NCBI RefSeq assembly: GCF_001612665.1
Contig: NZ_BDAX01000002.1
Location: forward strand, 124,001-188,000
DNA: 64,000 bases
From: Nocardia alba NBRC 108234
Lineage (GTDB): Bacteria; Actinomycetota; Actinomycetes; Mycobacteriales; Mycobacteriaceae
Direction of reading: 5' to 3'
Position numbers and translations under genes: made by a program. Under the pieces are notes generated by a model, which made no database searches, had not been told where the DNA came from, and worked only from the letters and a program-made list of their open reading frames with translations. Each line of letters opens with the position of its first letter. Within the stretch, counting starts at the first letter, position 1. Below are positions 15,944-26,754 of the stretch, piece by piece.

Positions 15944-17803
15944 CTAGCCGAGCAACTGGTCGACGTAGCACCAGCGCCACACCTCGCCGGGTTCCACGCT
16001 GCGCATCACCGGATGCGCGGAGCTCCGAAAGTGCGCGTCGGCGTGGTTACCGATCGAGGACTCGCAACAGGCGATATTCCCGCAGGCGGTGCACATGCGC
16101 AGATGCACCCAGCGTAAACCCTCGTCCAGACACCGACGGCAGACCAGCTCATCAGCTGCCGGCTCGGCGGGCAGCGGCGCGGCGTCGAGATGCGCGCAGC
16201 CCTGCCTTCCCGCCGCCGTCGCCAACGGTTCGAGGCGCCGCACGTCATCGTTCTCGTCGAAGCGATCGATCATCGACTCCTCGAGGTCGAGCCGGGCCAG
16301 CACGTGTTGGAGCACTTCGTAATCCACCGCTCCCGCGTCGCGAACCTTCAGTACCGCGTCGCGTTCGGCACCGAGCATCGCCAGCCGTAGCCGGCGGTAC
16401 TCCGCGGTCGGTGTGACCAGTTCGGCCTCCGGGCGGCCCAGCCGCTCCCAGGCGGCGTTCGAACGCCAGATCAGCCGCTGGCGCAGCGATTCGATCACCG
16501 GTTCGGGGGTGTCCGGCCCGATCTCGCGTTCGAGCTCGAGTAAACCGGCGTTCGAAGCCTGTTGCAGCAGATCGGCTTTCGCGAGCGCGTCTTCCTCGCG
16601 ACTGGGCCCACGTAACCGCAGCAGCCGCACCAGCCACGGCAACGAAGTGCCCTGCACGAGCAGCGTGCCGCCGACCACCACCAGGGCGAGCAGTTCCAGC
16701 ACCGGCAACTGCGGCGTCGAGTCGGGCAGCAACAACACCGCCGCCAACGTGACCACCCCGCGCATCCCCGCCCACGACACCACCGCCGCGTGACTCAACG
16801 GCTCGCTCGCGCGCCCGAACAGCCTGGCCACCAGCACCGGCGTGAACACCCACACCGGACGCGCCAGCATCACCGCGGCCAGCACACCCACCGCCGCGAC
16901 GACGAGCGTGCCGCGATCCAACCCGCTGTGCCAGGCGGCCTCGACGATCCAGCGCACCTGCAACCCGATGATCAAGAACACCGCACTTTCCAGAATGAAC
17001 TGGATGGTGCGCCAATTGGTGCGCTCGGCGACCCGCGAGGCCGCGCCCTGCCACCGTTGCGCGCCGTGGCCCAGGATCATCCCGCAGGTCACGACCGCGA
17101 TCACGCCCGAGGCGTGGAAGTGTTCGGCGGGCAGATACGCCACGAACGGGGCGAGCAGCGACACCGAGGTATCGAGCACCGGATCGGTGATCCGCCTGCG
17201 CAGCATCGCCAAAGCCGTCGCCACCACGGCCCCGATCACCGCGCCGCCGACGGCCGCGAGCAGGAAATCGCCGCCGATCTGCCACGCGGTCACCGCACCG
17301 GCCATCGCCGCGATCGCCGAACGCAACGCCACCAGCGCGGTCGCGTCGTTGAACAGCGACTCGTCCTCGAGCACGGTCACGATGCTGCGCGGCATCCCGG
17401 TGCGCCGGGCCACCGCGGTCGCCGCCACGGCGTCCGGGGGAGCGACCACCGCACCCAACGCCACCGCCGCCGCGAAAGGCACCGGCAGCAGCCACCACAC
17501 CACCAACGCCACCGCGAACGTGCTGAACAGCACCAACCCCACCGACAGTGACGCGATGGTGCGCAGATTGTCCTTGAAGTCGACCAGCGAGGTGCGCAGC
17601 GCGGCGGTGTAGAGCAGCGGCGGCAGCAACCCCAGCAGCACCACTTCCGGCTCGAGATGCACCTGCGGCACCATCGGCACATACGACGCGGCCACCCCCG
17701 CCAGGGTCAGCACCAGCGGTTCCGACACCCCGAATCGTCGCGCCAGCGCCGCCAGCGCGGTCGCCGAGCCGATGAGGACAACCAACCCGATCGCGACATC
17801 CAC
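15944..17803 (-). CDS. CPA1-type Na+/H+ antiporter with C-terminal UBP zinc finger
   Basis: 619-aa fusion. Residues about 1-400 form a cation:proton antiporter of the CPA1/NhaP family, with some 12 membrane helices, the AVVAPPDAVAATAVA and LEDESLFNDATALVALR motifs (ND pair) and WAGMRGVVTLAAVLLLP. A cytoplasmic helical region follows. The last about 80 residues are a ubiquitin-protease-type zinc finger: GCAHLDAA, CRRCLDEG, HLRMCTACGNIACCESSIGNHADAHF. This finger on a bacterial antiporter recurs in actinobacteria; its ligand is unknown. ATG 17803 directly begins the first helix. Likely pH/Na+ homeostasis at the plasma membrane. Confidence 0.9.
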   Translation of the reverse strand: MDVAIGLVVLIGSATALAALARRFGVSEPLVLTLAGVAASYVPMVPQVHLEPEVVLLGLLPPLLYTAALRTSLVDFKDNLRTIASLSVGLVLFSTFAVALVVWWLLPVPFAAAVALGAVVAPPDAVAATAVARRTGMPRSIVTVLEDESLFNDATALVALRSAIAAMAGAVTAWQIGGDFLLAAVGGAVIGAVVATALAMLRRRITDPVLDTSVSLLAPFVAYLPAEHFHASGVIAVVTCGMILGHGAQRWQGAASRVAERTNWRTIQFILESAVFLIIGLQVRWIVEAAWHSGLDRGTLVVAAVGVLAAVMLARPVWVFTPVLVARLFGRASEPLSHAAVVSWAGMRGVVTLAAVLLLPDSTPQLPVLELLALVVVGGTLLVQGTSLPWLVRLLRLRGPSREEDALAKADLLQQASNAGLLELEREIGPDTPEPVIESLRQRLIWRSNAAWERLGRPEAELVTPTAEYRRLRLAMLGAERDAVLKVRDAGAVDYEVLQHVLARLDLEESMIDRFDENDDVRRLEPLATAAGRQGCAHLDAAPLPAEPAADELVCRRCLDEGLRWVHLRMCTACGNIACCESSIGNHADAHFRSSAHPVMRSVEPGEVWRWCYVDQLLG

Positions 17804-17881
17804 TCGGGCATTCTCCCACCCACAGACCCGTCGGTCTGTCGCTGCCTCCGACAGCCACGCCGATGTCGGCCGCCCGCGTCG

Positions 17882-18637
17882 CTATCCCGTATCCGCGTCC
17901 GCGGCGAGGTGGTCGACCGCGCCCCACACGCGCAACGCCAGGCGCGGGCCCTCACGTCGCCACTGCGACACCGACGCGTTGGGTACCGGTTCGAGCGAAT
18001 CCGGTACCGGCGCCCCGAGTCCGTCGAGGATGTAGCGCAAGGAAATCACCACCGCGTCGTGCGTCACCACCAGCACCTGCTCACCCGCGGCCACCACATC
18101 GAGTTCGTCGAGGAAACTGCGCACCCGCACCGCCACATCGGCCAGCGATTCCCCGCCCGGCGGCCGATACACCCAGTTGCCGACTAGTTCACGACGCCGC
18201 CCCTCCTCGGGCGCGCGTCGCCGGATCGCCCGATACGGATGTAGTTCGAACACCCCCATCTCCCGGTCGCGCAACCGTTCGTCGACCAGGGTGCGGATCG
18301 GGCGCAGGCTCCGATTGCGGGCTGCGGCGGCCTCGGCCATCACCGCCCAGGTGACTCTGGTGCGCAGGTACGGGGAGCACACCACCAGCGTCGGTCGCTG
18401 CACGCCGGACAACTCGGCCAGCCAGTCGCCCAGGCACCGCGCCTGCCACTGCCCGTGGGCGGTCAGGTCCACCCCGGCATCGGTGCCCGGCATCGGCCGC
18501 TGCGCGGTCGCCGGGTCCGAGTACCACGCGTTGGCCTCACTCTGCGCGTGACGCACCGCCCACAACCCACCCAGCGCGCGCGGCACCACCAATCCCTCGG
18601 TCACCTGCACCCACCCCCTCCGCCGTTCGAACTCCAT
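17882..18637 (-). CDS. Histidine phosphatase family protein
   Basis: 251-aa phosphoglycerate-mutase-like protein. The catalytic motif is WAVRHAQSEANA (RHA in place of the usual RHG), the second Arg is in CSPYLRTRVT, and the second His is in VVTHDAV. There is a typical DERLRDREMGVFE segment. Substrate unknown. ATG 18637 starts MEFERRRGWVQVTEG; a longer opening to 18907 overlaps the divergent DsbA gene and is rejected. It is divergent from the DsbA-family gene with about 150 bases between. Confidence 0.85.
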   Translation of the reverse strand: MEFERRRGWVQVTEGLVVPRALGGLWAVRHAQSEANAWYSDPATAQRPMPGTDAGVDLTAHGQWQARCLGDWLAELSGVQRPTLVVCSPYLRTRVTWAVMAEAAAARNRSLRPIRTLVDERLRDREMGVFELHPYRAIRRRAPEEGRRRELVGNWVYRPPGGESLADVAVRVRSFLDELDVVAAGEQVLVVTHDAVVISLRYILDGLGAPVPDSLEPVPNASVSQWRREGPRLALRVWGAVDHLAADADTG

Positions 18638-18787
18638 CGATGTCCTTCGTGCTCGCCCTGTCGTGCCCGGACGCGCCGGAGGAATAGCGGCGTGCCTGCC
18701 CGCGTTACATCCCCCGAATTCGAACGCCTGTCCAGAACTGTCCGGCGGACCGCCGCCGCACCCCTCGATGCGCCGCAGGAGGCCCGC

Positions 18788-19519
18788 TTGTCCACCAGAG
18801 TAGAGATCTGGACCGACATCAACTGCCCGTTCTGCTACCTGGGCAAAGCCCGATTCGACGAAGCGCTGGCCGATTTCGCCCACCGTGACGACGTCGAAGT
18901 GGTGCACCGGTCCTTCGAGCTCGACCCGACGCAGCCTGTCGGCACCTCACGCCCGGTCATCCCCGCGATCGCCGAGAAATTCGGCATCACCGTCGACCAG
19001 GCCGCCGCCAACGAACGCGGCATCGGCGCCCAGGCCGCGGCGATGGGCCTGCCCTACCGCACCTCCGATCGCGACTGCGGCAACAGCTTCGATATGCACC
19101 GGATCCTGCAGTACGCCCTCGCCCAGGGCACCCAGGAAGCCATGATCGACGCCCTCTACGCGGGGAATTTCGCCGAGCCCGAGCCGGTCTTCGGCGACAC
19201 CGAACGACTCGTGGCCCTGGCCGTCCGCGCGGGTCTGGACGAGCAGTCGGTGCGCGCGGTGCTGGCCGACCCCGATGCCTACGCCGACGCGGTCCGCCGT
19301 GACGAAGCCGAAGCCACCGCGCTCGGCGCCACCGGCGTCCCGTTCTTCGTCTTCGACGGCAAATACGCGGTCTCCGGCGCCCAACCTCCCGCAACGTTCA
19401 CCCGGGCGCTGAACACCGCCTGGAACGATCGACCCGCCCCTCAGCTCATCGCCGACGGCGACGCCTGCGGCCCCGACGGCTGCGCGGTCCCCACGACCGC
19501 GTCCGCGGTGGCCGACTGA
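18788..19519 (+). CDS. DsbA family oxidoreductase (FrnE-like)
   Basis: 243-aa cytoplasmic thioredoxin-fold protein of the FrnE/2-hydroxychromene-2-carboxylate isomerase-like group. The redox motif is CPFC in IWTDINCPFCYLGKARF (residues about 13-16). The cis-Pro element is in GATGVPFFVFDGKYAVSGAQ. A second C-terminal CGPDGC pair may be redox active. Start TTG 18788 is chosen because AGGAGG (18777-18782) lies five bases upstream; other upstream in-frame starts lack a ribosome-binding site. Likely disulfide exchange or polyketide-type isomerisation; the substrate is not known. Confidence 0.86.
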   Translation: MSTRVEIWTDINCPFCYLGKARFDEALADFAHRDDVEVVHRSFELDPTQPVGTSRPVIPAIAEKFGITVDQAAANERGIGAQAAAMGLPYRTSDRDCGNSFDMHRILQYALAQGTQEAMIDALYAGNFAEPEPVFGDTERLVALAVRAGLDEQSVRAVLADPDAYADAVRRDEAEATALGATGVPFFVFDGKYAVSGAQPPATFTRALNTAWNDRPAPQLIADGDACGPDGCAVPTTASAVAD

Positions 19520-19544
19520 GCACCGCGGACCGGACCCCGACGAC

Positions 19545-20594
19545 TCAAGCCAGGTCGATGACGACCTTGATGTCGGACCCGCCCGCCTCGAATGCCTCGA
19601 GCGCACGCTCGAGCGGCAACCGCCGGGTGATCAGGCGCGCCAGCCACGACTCGTCCGCGGTGGCCAGCGCCTGCGCGCCCTGCTCGTAGTGATCGCGGTT
19701 CGCGTTCACCGAACCGAACACCAGCGCGTTGTCGAGCACGATATTGCGGTTCAACTCGCCCACATCGACATCGGTATCGACCCCGGGTGTCGACACCCCG
19801 GTCAGACAGACGATCACGCCGGGGTTGTCGATCTCCATCGCCTGCAACGCCACCGCGGGCGACCCGGTCGCCTCGATCACGATGTCGGGGCGGATCTCGT
19901 CCGCGACGGCGGCCGCCGTCCGCGTGTGGAAAGTGGCGCCCAACGCCTCGACCAACTCCTGTTTCGTTCCGCCGCTGACACGGTCGAGGACGTGCACGTC
20001 GAGGCCGCGCTGCTGCCCGAGCAGAGCGGCCAGCAACCCGATCGGTCCGGCGCCGGTCACCAGGACCGTGCGCGGGTCGAACCAGGCGCGGCCGTTGATC
20101 TTCTCGATCTGATCCCAGGCCTTGGCGACCACGGTCGTCGGCTCCAGCAACACCCCGACCTGTTCCAGCGCCGGATCCAGCCGCACCGCGAAGTCCTCGC
20201 GCACCACCCAGGACGTCGACCCGTACCCGTCGATCTCCTTGATCCCGCGCTCCACGTACCTCCCGTTGCGGCACATATCCCATTGGCCGCGCGCGCATGC
20301 CCCACACGGCACCGGATCCGGCCTGCGCACGATCCCGACGACGAGATCACCGGGGGCGAACGCACTGCCCTCGGGCACGGTCTTCACCCGGCCCAGCGAT
20401 TCGTGCCCGAGAACCATCCGCGATTTTCCCGGCGGCAGCCAACCGTAGTCACCCCGCGCGATATCGCGGTCGGTGCCGCAGATCCCCAAGGCGATTCCGT
20501 CCACCAACAGTTCGCCGGGACCGGCGATCGGATCGGGCACATCCTCCACCCGCAACGATTGCTTCTGCAGGGGAACCACTGTCAACGCACGCAT
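19545..20594 (-). CDS. Glucose 1-dehydrogenase-like zinc alcohol dehydrogenase
   Basis: 349-aa MDR-superfamily enzyme close to archaeal-type glucose 1-dehydrogenase. Catalytic zinc ligands are in GICGTD and VLGHESLG. The structural zinc lobe is PCGACARGQWDMCRNG. The Rossmann motif is VTGAGPIGLLAALLG (about residues 170-184). The C-terminal domain is of the Glu_dehyd_C kind. It probably oxidises a sugar or polyol with NAD(P). ATG 20594 matches the family start MRALTVVP; GGAAGGG precedes it. It is monocistronic, convergent with the DsbA gene. Confidence 0.87.
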   Translation of the reverse strand: MRALTVVPLQKQSLRVEDVPDPIAGPGELLVDGIALGICGTDRDIARGDYGWLPPGKSRMVLGHESLGRVKTVPEGSAFAPGDLVVGIVRRPDPVPCGACARGQWDMCRNGRYVERGIKEIDGYGSTSWVVREDFAVRLDPALEQVGVLLEPTTVVAKAWDQIEKINGRAWFDPRTVLVTGAGPIGLLAALLGQQRGLDVHVLDRVSGGTKQELVEALGATFHTRTAAAVADEIRPDIVIEATGSPAVALQAMEIDNPGVIVCLTGVSTPGVDTDVDVGELNRNIVLDNALVFGSVNANRDHYEQGAQALATADESWLARLITRRLPLERALEAFEAGGSDIKVVIDLA

Positions 20595-20853
20595 TTCGAC
20601 ACCCTTCCGCCCGGGCGGGCCAACGGTCGACGTCTGCACGAACCACATCCACGACACCCGGGGGAGCAACCCCATCGCGAACTCGCCGCGAACACGGACT
20701 ACCTGCGACAAAGGTACGCGAACAACCCATCGATCGGTCGATACGAGACCGATCGCGAACAATCGACACCGCCGAGCCCACCAACCGTGTCGGGTCCCTC
20801 GGCTACGGTGGACAGCGCTCGCACCGATCGACCCGTGGCCAGCTGGAGGCGTC

Positions 20854-21642
20854 TTGCGCATCACCGTCCGGATCATGCTCGTGCTCGCCGCGCTCGTCTG
20901 CGCGCTCGCACCGGCCTCGGCGGCCCCGACCGTCGACGACGCCTCCGCGCGCAAGATCGACGAACTCCTCACCGTGCGTGCCGAATCGGGCGGTCTCGGT
21001 CGCGGCGAACTCATCGAACGGCTCTCCGCCCGGCTGCTCGGCACGCCTTACGGCGCGAACATGCTCATCGGTTCGGCCACCGAGCCCGAACAGCTCGTCG
21101 CGGACCTGCGCCGGGTCGACTGCTTCACCTACCTCGACTACATCGAAGCCGTCTCCCGCTCGAGCACCCGCGACGAGTTCTTCACCAACCTGGTCACCAC
21201 CCGCTATATCGACGGTCGCGTCGAATTCGCCCAGCGCAAGCACTTCTTCACCGATTGGGCCGCCCGGCAACGGCCCGCGGCCACCGACATCACCGCCGGC
21301 CTGAGCCCCGCGGCTGTCGCCACGACCAAACACCTCAACGCCAAAGCCGACGGCGGCACCTACCTGCCCGGTATCCCCGTGGTCGACCGCACCGTCACCT
21401 ACATCCCCTCGGCCGCTGTCGACGGGGCGGTAACGAACGCTCTTCGCACCGGCGACTTCGTCGGCGCCTACACCCCCGACGCCGGCCTCGACGTCACCCA
21501 CGTCGGCATCCTCGTACACACCCCGAACGGTCCCGTCTTCCGCAACGCGTCCTCCCTCGCCGCGAACAACCAGGTCGTCGACACTGCCTTGGCCGACTAC
21601 CTGCGCACCGTTCCCGGCATCGTCGTCCTGCGCCCGCTCTGA
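20854..21642 (+). CDS. Secreted DUF1460 / amidase-like protein
   Basis: 262-aa exported protein. The signal peptide RITVRIMLVLAALVCALAPASA is cleaved near residue 23. The DUF1460 (N-acetylmuramoyl-L-alanine amidase-like, NlpC/P60-related) domain follows. The nucleophile candidate Cys is in RRVDCFTYLDYIEA, the His is in DVTHVGILVH, and RNAS completes the pattern. Likely cell-wall or glycan/peptide hydrolysis outside the membrane. TTG 20854 is chosen since TGGAGG (20844-20849) lies four bases upstream; the ATG at 20875 would cut into the signal peptide. It ends 19 bases before the isochorismatase-like gene. Confidence 0.82.
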   Translation: MRITVRIMLVLAALVCALAPASAAPTVDDASARKIDELLTVRAESGGLGRGELIERLSARLLGTPYGANMLIGSATEPEQLVADLRRVDCFTYLDYIEAVSRSSTRDEFFTNLVTTRYIDGRVEFAQRKHFFTDWAARQRPAATDITAGLSPAAVATTKHLNAKADGGTYLPGIPVVDRTVTYIPSAAVDGAVTNALRTGDFVGAYTPDAGLDVTHVGILVHTPNGPVFRNASSLAANNQVVDTALADYLRTVPGIVVLRPL

Positions 21643-21661
21643 CCGACTCCGAGGAATCACC

Positions 21662-22219
21662 ATGACCACCCTGCCCGACCGCCCGAATACCGCGCTGCTC
21701 GTCGTCGACGTGCAGAACGGGGTCGTCGACGAAGCACCCCGCCGCGACGAGGTCGTCGCGAACATCGCCGCCCTGGTCGACCGTGCCCGCGGCGCCGACA
21801 TCCCGATCATCTGGATCCAGCACACCTCGCAGGAGCTGGTCGAACACAGCGATCCCTGGCGCTACGTCCCCGAACTCCTGCGCACCGACACCGAACCGCT
21901 GGTCCACAAGCACTACGGAGATTCCTTCGAGGACACCGAGCTCGAGGGCCTGCTCGCCGCCGTCGGCGCCGGACACCTGGTCGTGACGGGCGCGGAATCC
22001 GACGCCTGCGTCCGCTCGACCATCCACGGCGCTTTCGTGCGCGGCTACGACGTCACCCTCGTCGCCGACGCCCACACCACCGGTGACAAAACCCGGTGGG
22101 GCGCACCGAAACCCGAAGACGTCATCGCCCACACGAACCTGTACTGGCAATACCAGCAGGCGCCCGGCCGCACCGCCGCCGTCCGCTCGACCGACGAGTT
22201 CGACTTCGCATCGACCTGA
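21662..22219 (+). CDS. Isochorismatase-family cysteine hydrolase
   Basis: 185-aa cytoplasmic hydrolase with the full catalytic triad Asp16 (LLVVDVQNG), Lys83 (VHKHYGDSF) and Cys116 (GAESDACVRST), with a cis-peptide near Val-Thr before the Cys. It probably hydrolyses an amide such as nicotinamide or a ureido compound; the substrate cannot be read. GAGGAATCACC precedes the ATG. It follows the DUF1460 gene by 19 bases, so the two are likely co-transcribed. Reading continues in the same direction to an AraC regulator. Confidence 0.9.
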   Translation: MTTLPDRPNTALLVVDVQNGVVDEAPRRDEVVANIAALVDRARGADIPIIWIQHTSQELVEHSDPWRYVPELLRTDTEPLVHKHYGDSFEDTELEGLLAAVGAGHLVVTGAESDACVRSTIHGAFVRGYDVTLVADAHTTGDKTRWGAPKPEDVIAHTNLYWQYQQAPGRTAAVRSTDEFDFAST

Positions 22220-22338
22220 ACCACCAGCGCTCTCCTGACCACGTCCCGATACGAACAGAGCCCGCCTCCACCCACCGGCCCGTCCAGAAACCGACCCGCC
22301 GGTGTCTCGAACACTGCCCGACGTGCGACGATCGGCAG

Positions 22339-22782
22339 GTGAGCGCCACACCCGCGAAACCACCGCACCTGCGCGACCTCGCGCTGCTGCGACGCGTGCG
22401 CGACCGCATCGACCGTGAATACGCCCAGCCACTGGACGTCGAAGCGCTCGCCCGCGGCGTCCACCTCTCGGCCGGGCACCTCAGCAGACAATTCCGCCTC
22501 GCCTACGGGGAATCGCCGTACTCCTACCTGATGACCCGCCGCATCGAACGAGCCATGGCGCTGCTGCGCCGCGGCGACCTGAGCGTCACCGAGGTGTGTT
22601 TCGAAGTCGGCTCGTCCTCGCTGGGCACCTTCAGCACCCGCTTCACCGAACTCGTCGGCGTACCGCCCAGCGTGTACAAGCAGCGACACGACCAACCGAC
22701 CGCGGGCATGCCGTCCTGCGTGGTCAAGAAGGTGACCAGACCGATCAGGAATCGAGAAGCTTCCGCTCCGACCGACAATTAG
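22339..22782 (+). CDS. AraC-type DNA-binding protein (HTH domain only)
   Basis: 147-aa protein formed almost wholly of an AraC/XylS DNA-binding domain: LDVEALARGVHLSAGHLSRQFRLAYGESPYSYLMTRRI (first HTH) and SVTEVCFEVGSSSLGTFSTRFTELVGVPPSVYK (second HTH). There is no separate effector domain, as usual in regulators paired with a VOC gene. GTG 22339 is the most plausible start but has no clear ribosome-binding site. The stop codon overlaps the -10 of the VOC gene. Likely activates that gene. Confidence 0.83.
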   Translation: MSATPAKPPHLRDLALLRRVRDRIDREYAQPLDVEALARGVHLSAGHLSRQFRLAYGESPYSYLMTRRIERAMALLRRGDLSVTEVCFEVGSSSLGTFSTRFTELVGVPPSVYKQRHDQPTAGMPSCVVKKVTRPIRNREASAPTDN

Positions 22783-22785
22783 CGT
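22780..22785 (+). promoter_or_regulatory. -10 element TAGCGT overlapping the araC-type stop codon
   Basis: TAGCGT starts at the TAG stop of the AraC-type gene and is followed by seven bases and ATG 22793. This layout predicts a leaderless VOC transcript. Confidence 0.4.
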
Positions 22786-22792
22786 GGTCGCC

Positions 22793-23203
22793 ATGAACCT
22801 CACCATTCACCAGAGCTATCTGCCCCAGGACGACCCCGACGCCGCACTCGCCTTCTACCGCGACGCGCTCGGCTTCGAGGTCCGCAACGACGTGGGCTAC
22901 AACGGGATGCGCTGGATCACCGTCGGGCCCACCGGCCAGCCCGATACCTCGATCGTGCTGCACCCGCCCGCCGCCGACCCCGGACTCACCGACGACGAAC
23001 GTCGCGTGATCAGCGAGATGATGGCCAAAGGCACCTACGCCGGTATCAACCTCGCCACCGACGACCTCGACGGCCTGTTCGAAAAGCTCCAGGCCGGAGA
23101 GATCGAGGTCGTCCAGGAACCCACCGATCAGCCCTACGGCGTCCGCGACTGCGCCTTCCGCGACCCCGCCGGAAATATGGTCCGCATCCAGCAGACCAAG
23201 TAG
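22793..23203 (+). CDS. VOC (glyoxalase/bleomycin-resistance) family protein
   Basis: 136-aa vicinal-oxygen-chelate protein. It has two beta-alpha-beta-beta-beta units: the first contains DDPDAALAFYRDALGFEVRNDVG, the second ATDDLDGLFEKLQAGEIEVVQEPTDQPYGVRDCAFRDPAGNMVRIQQ. The C-terminal FRDPAGN and the Glu/His-type metal positions fit the extradiol/FosA/glyoxalase superfamily. No substrate can be named. It is paired with the AraC-type gene just upstream, a common regulator/enzyme pair. An in-frame GTG at 22784 is possible but would lie inside the -10. Confidence 0.87.
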   Translation: MNLTIHQSYLPQDDPDAALAFYRDALGFEVRNDVGYNGMRWITVGPTGQPDTSIVLHPPAADPGLTDDERRVISEMMAKGTYAGINLATDDLDGLFEKLQAGEIEVVQEPTDQPYGVRDCAFRDPAGNMVRIQQTK

Positions 23204-23258
23204 CCCACCGCGCCGGTAGATTCGAGGTCCGGCGATGTCGACTGATCGAGGGAGACCC

Positions 23259-25640
<2,382 letters not shown>

Positions 25641-25822
25641 ACGCACCCTCTCGGCCACGGCCGATGTGATGTATCTCGCCACCTTCCGGTCTGGATCGCA
25701 CGGTCATAGCCGACCTAGCCTGAGAGTCGCGCGTAGTCGAAAGCGTTTGCACCAGAACATCATTCGGTGCGGAGCGAACGCTGTCGTGCCATCGACAGCT
25801 CGCTGATTTCGGCATGCGCGCT

Positions 25823-25865
25823 CTGCCGTCCCGGGAGGGTCGTTCCTCGCCCGGGCCGACGGCAG
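25823..25865 (+). other. Stem-loop in the 5' region of the carbonic anhydrase gene
   Basis: CTGCCGTC (25823-25830) pairs with GACGGCAG (25858-25865), and CCGGG (25831-25835) pairs with CCCGG (25850-25854), with a three-base bulge. The hairpin ends 10 bases before the AGGAG at 25876-25880. It may be a transcript 5' structure controlling translation, or a terminator for upstream reading; there is no T-tract. Confidence 0.4.
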
Positions 25866-25887
25866 AATCCTGGCAAGGAGCTGCATC

Positions 25888-26691
25888 GTGCCGGTTCGGC
25901 GTAAAGACCTCAGTCCCATGATGACTCGCCGTGGGGCCCTCGCCGCGCTGGCATTGCTCAGCGTCGCCGGATGCGGGGGTTCCGTCGCGGCGACCACCAG
26001 CCCACCGCACTGGGACTACGACAGCGCCGACGGCCCCGAACACTGGGCCGATCTGGATCGTGGTTTCGCCACCTGCCGAATCGGCCACGCTCAATCACCG
26101 ATCGACCTCGACAGCGCAATCGAACTGCACCCATCCGAGCACATCGAGATCGACTATCACCCGACTTCCTCGGTGAGTCTGCTGAACAACGGGCACACGA
26201 TCCAAGCGGTCCTACCGGCGGACTCCGGCAACCGCATCGTCGTCGACCGAACGCCGTTCACCCTGACCCAGTTCCACTTCCATCTGCCCAGCGAGCACAC
26301 CGTCGACAGCACCGAAACCGCCATGGAACTGCATTTCGTCCACACCGCCGCGTCAGGTCGCCTGGCGGTTCTCGCCGTCCTGCTACACGCGGACCCCGAA
26401 CCCAACTCGCTGAGCCGAATACTCACCGCCACTCCGAACCGCTCAGGTCTCACCCGGACCGTCGCCACCGTCGACCCCCGCGAGTACCTCCCCAGCGACC
26501 TCGACCAATTCCGCTACCAGGGCTCGCTGACCACACCACCGTGCACCGAGGGTGTGGAATGGATCGTGCTGCGCCACCCGGCGCCGGTGGCGATCGCCGA
26601 CCTCGACAACTATCGCACCCTGTTCCCGCACAGCAACCGCCCCACGCAACCACGCAACGGCCGCCCGGTCGTCCTCGCCGGACCCAACTGA
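25888..26691 (+). CDS. Alpha-type carbonic anhydrase lipoprotein
   Basis: 267-aa exported lipoprotein of the alpha-carbonic anhydrase family, which hydrates CO2 to bicarbonate. The signal has an Arg-Arg-rich n-region and ends in the lipobox LSVAGC. Zinc ligands are in QFHFHLPSEHT (two His) and MELHFVH (third His). GHAQSPIDL and LTTPPCTEGVEW are family marks. GTG 25888 is chosen because AGGAG (25876-25880) lies seven bases upstream; ATG 25918 or 25921 is less likely. It would work at the outer face of the plasma membrane. Confidence 0.93.
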   Translation: MPVRRKDLSPMMTRRGALAALALLSVAGCGGSVAATTSPPHWDYDSADGPEHWADLDRGFATCRIGHAQSPIDLDSAIELHPSEHIEIDYHPTSSVSLLNNGHTIQAVLPADSGNRIVVDRTPFTLTQFHFHLPSEHTVDSTETAMELHFVHTAASGRLAVLAVLLHADPEPNSLSRILTATPNRSGLTRTVATVDPREYLPSDLDQFRYQGSLTTPPCTEGVEWIVLRHPAPVAIADLDNYRTLFPHSNRPTQPRNGRPVVLAGPN

Positions 26692-26754
26692 GCACGCGCA
26701 GGTCCCGTATTCTGCACCAGCACCCCTGATGACAACGAGAACATGGAGGAGTGA

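Noticed and set aside
19689..21665. 658-codon plus-strand opening
   Set aside because: It crosses the minus-strand dehydrogenase and the DUF1460 gene in the wrong frame; His/Arg/Pro-rich with no family pattern.
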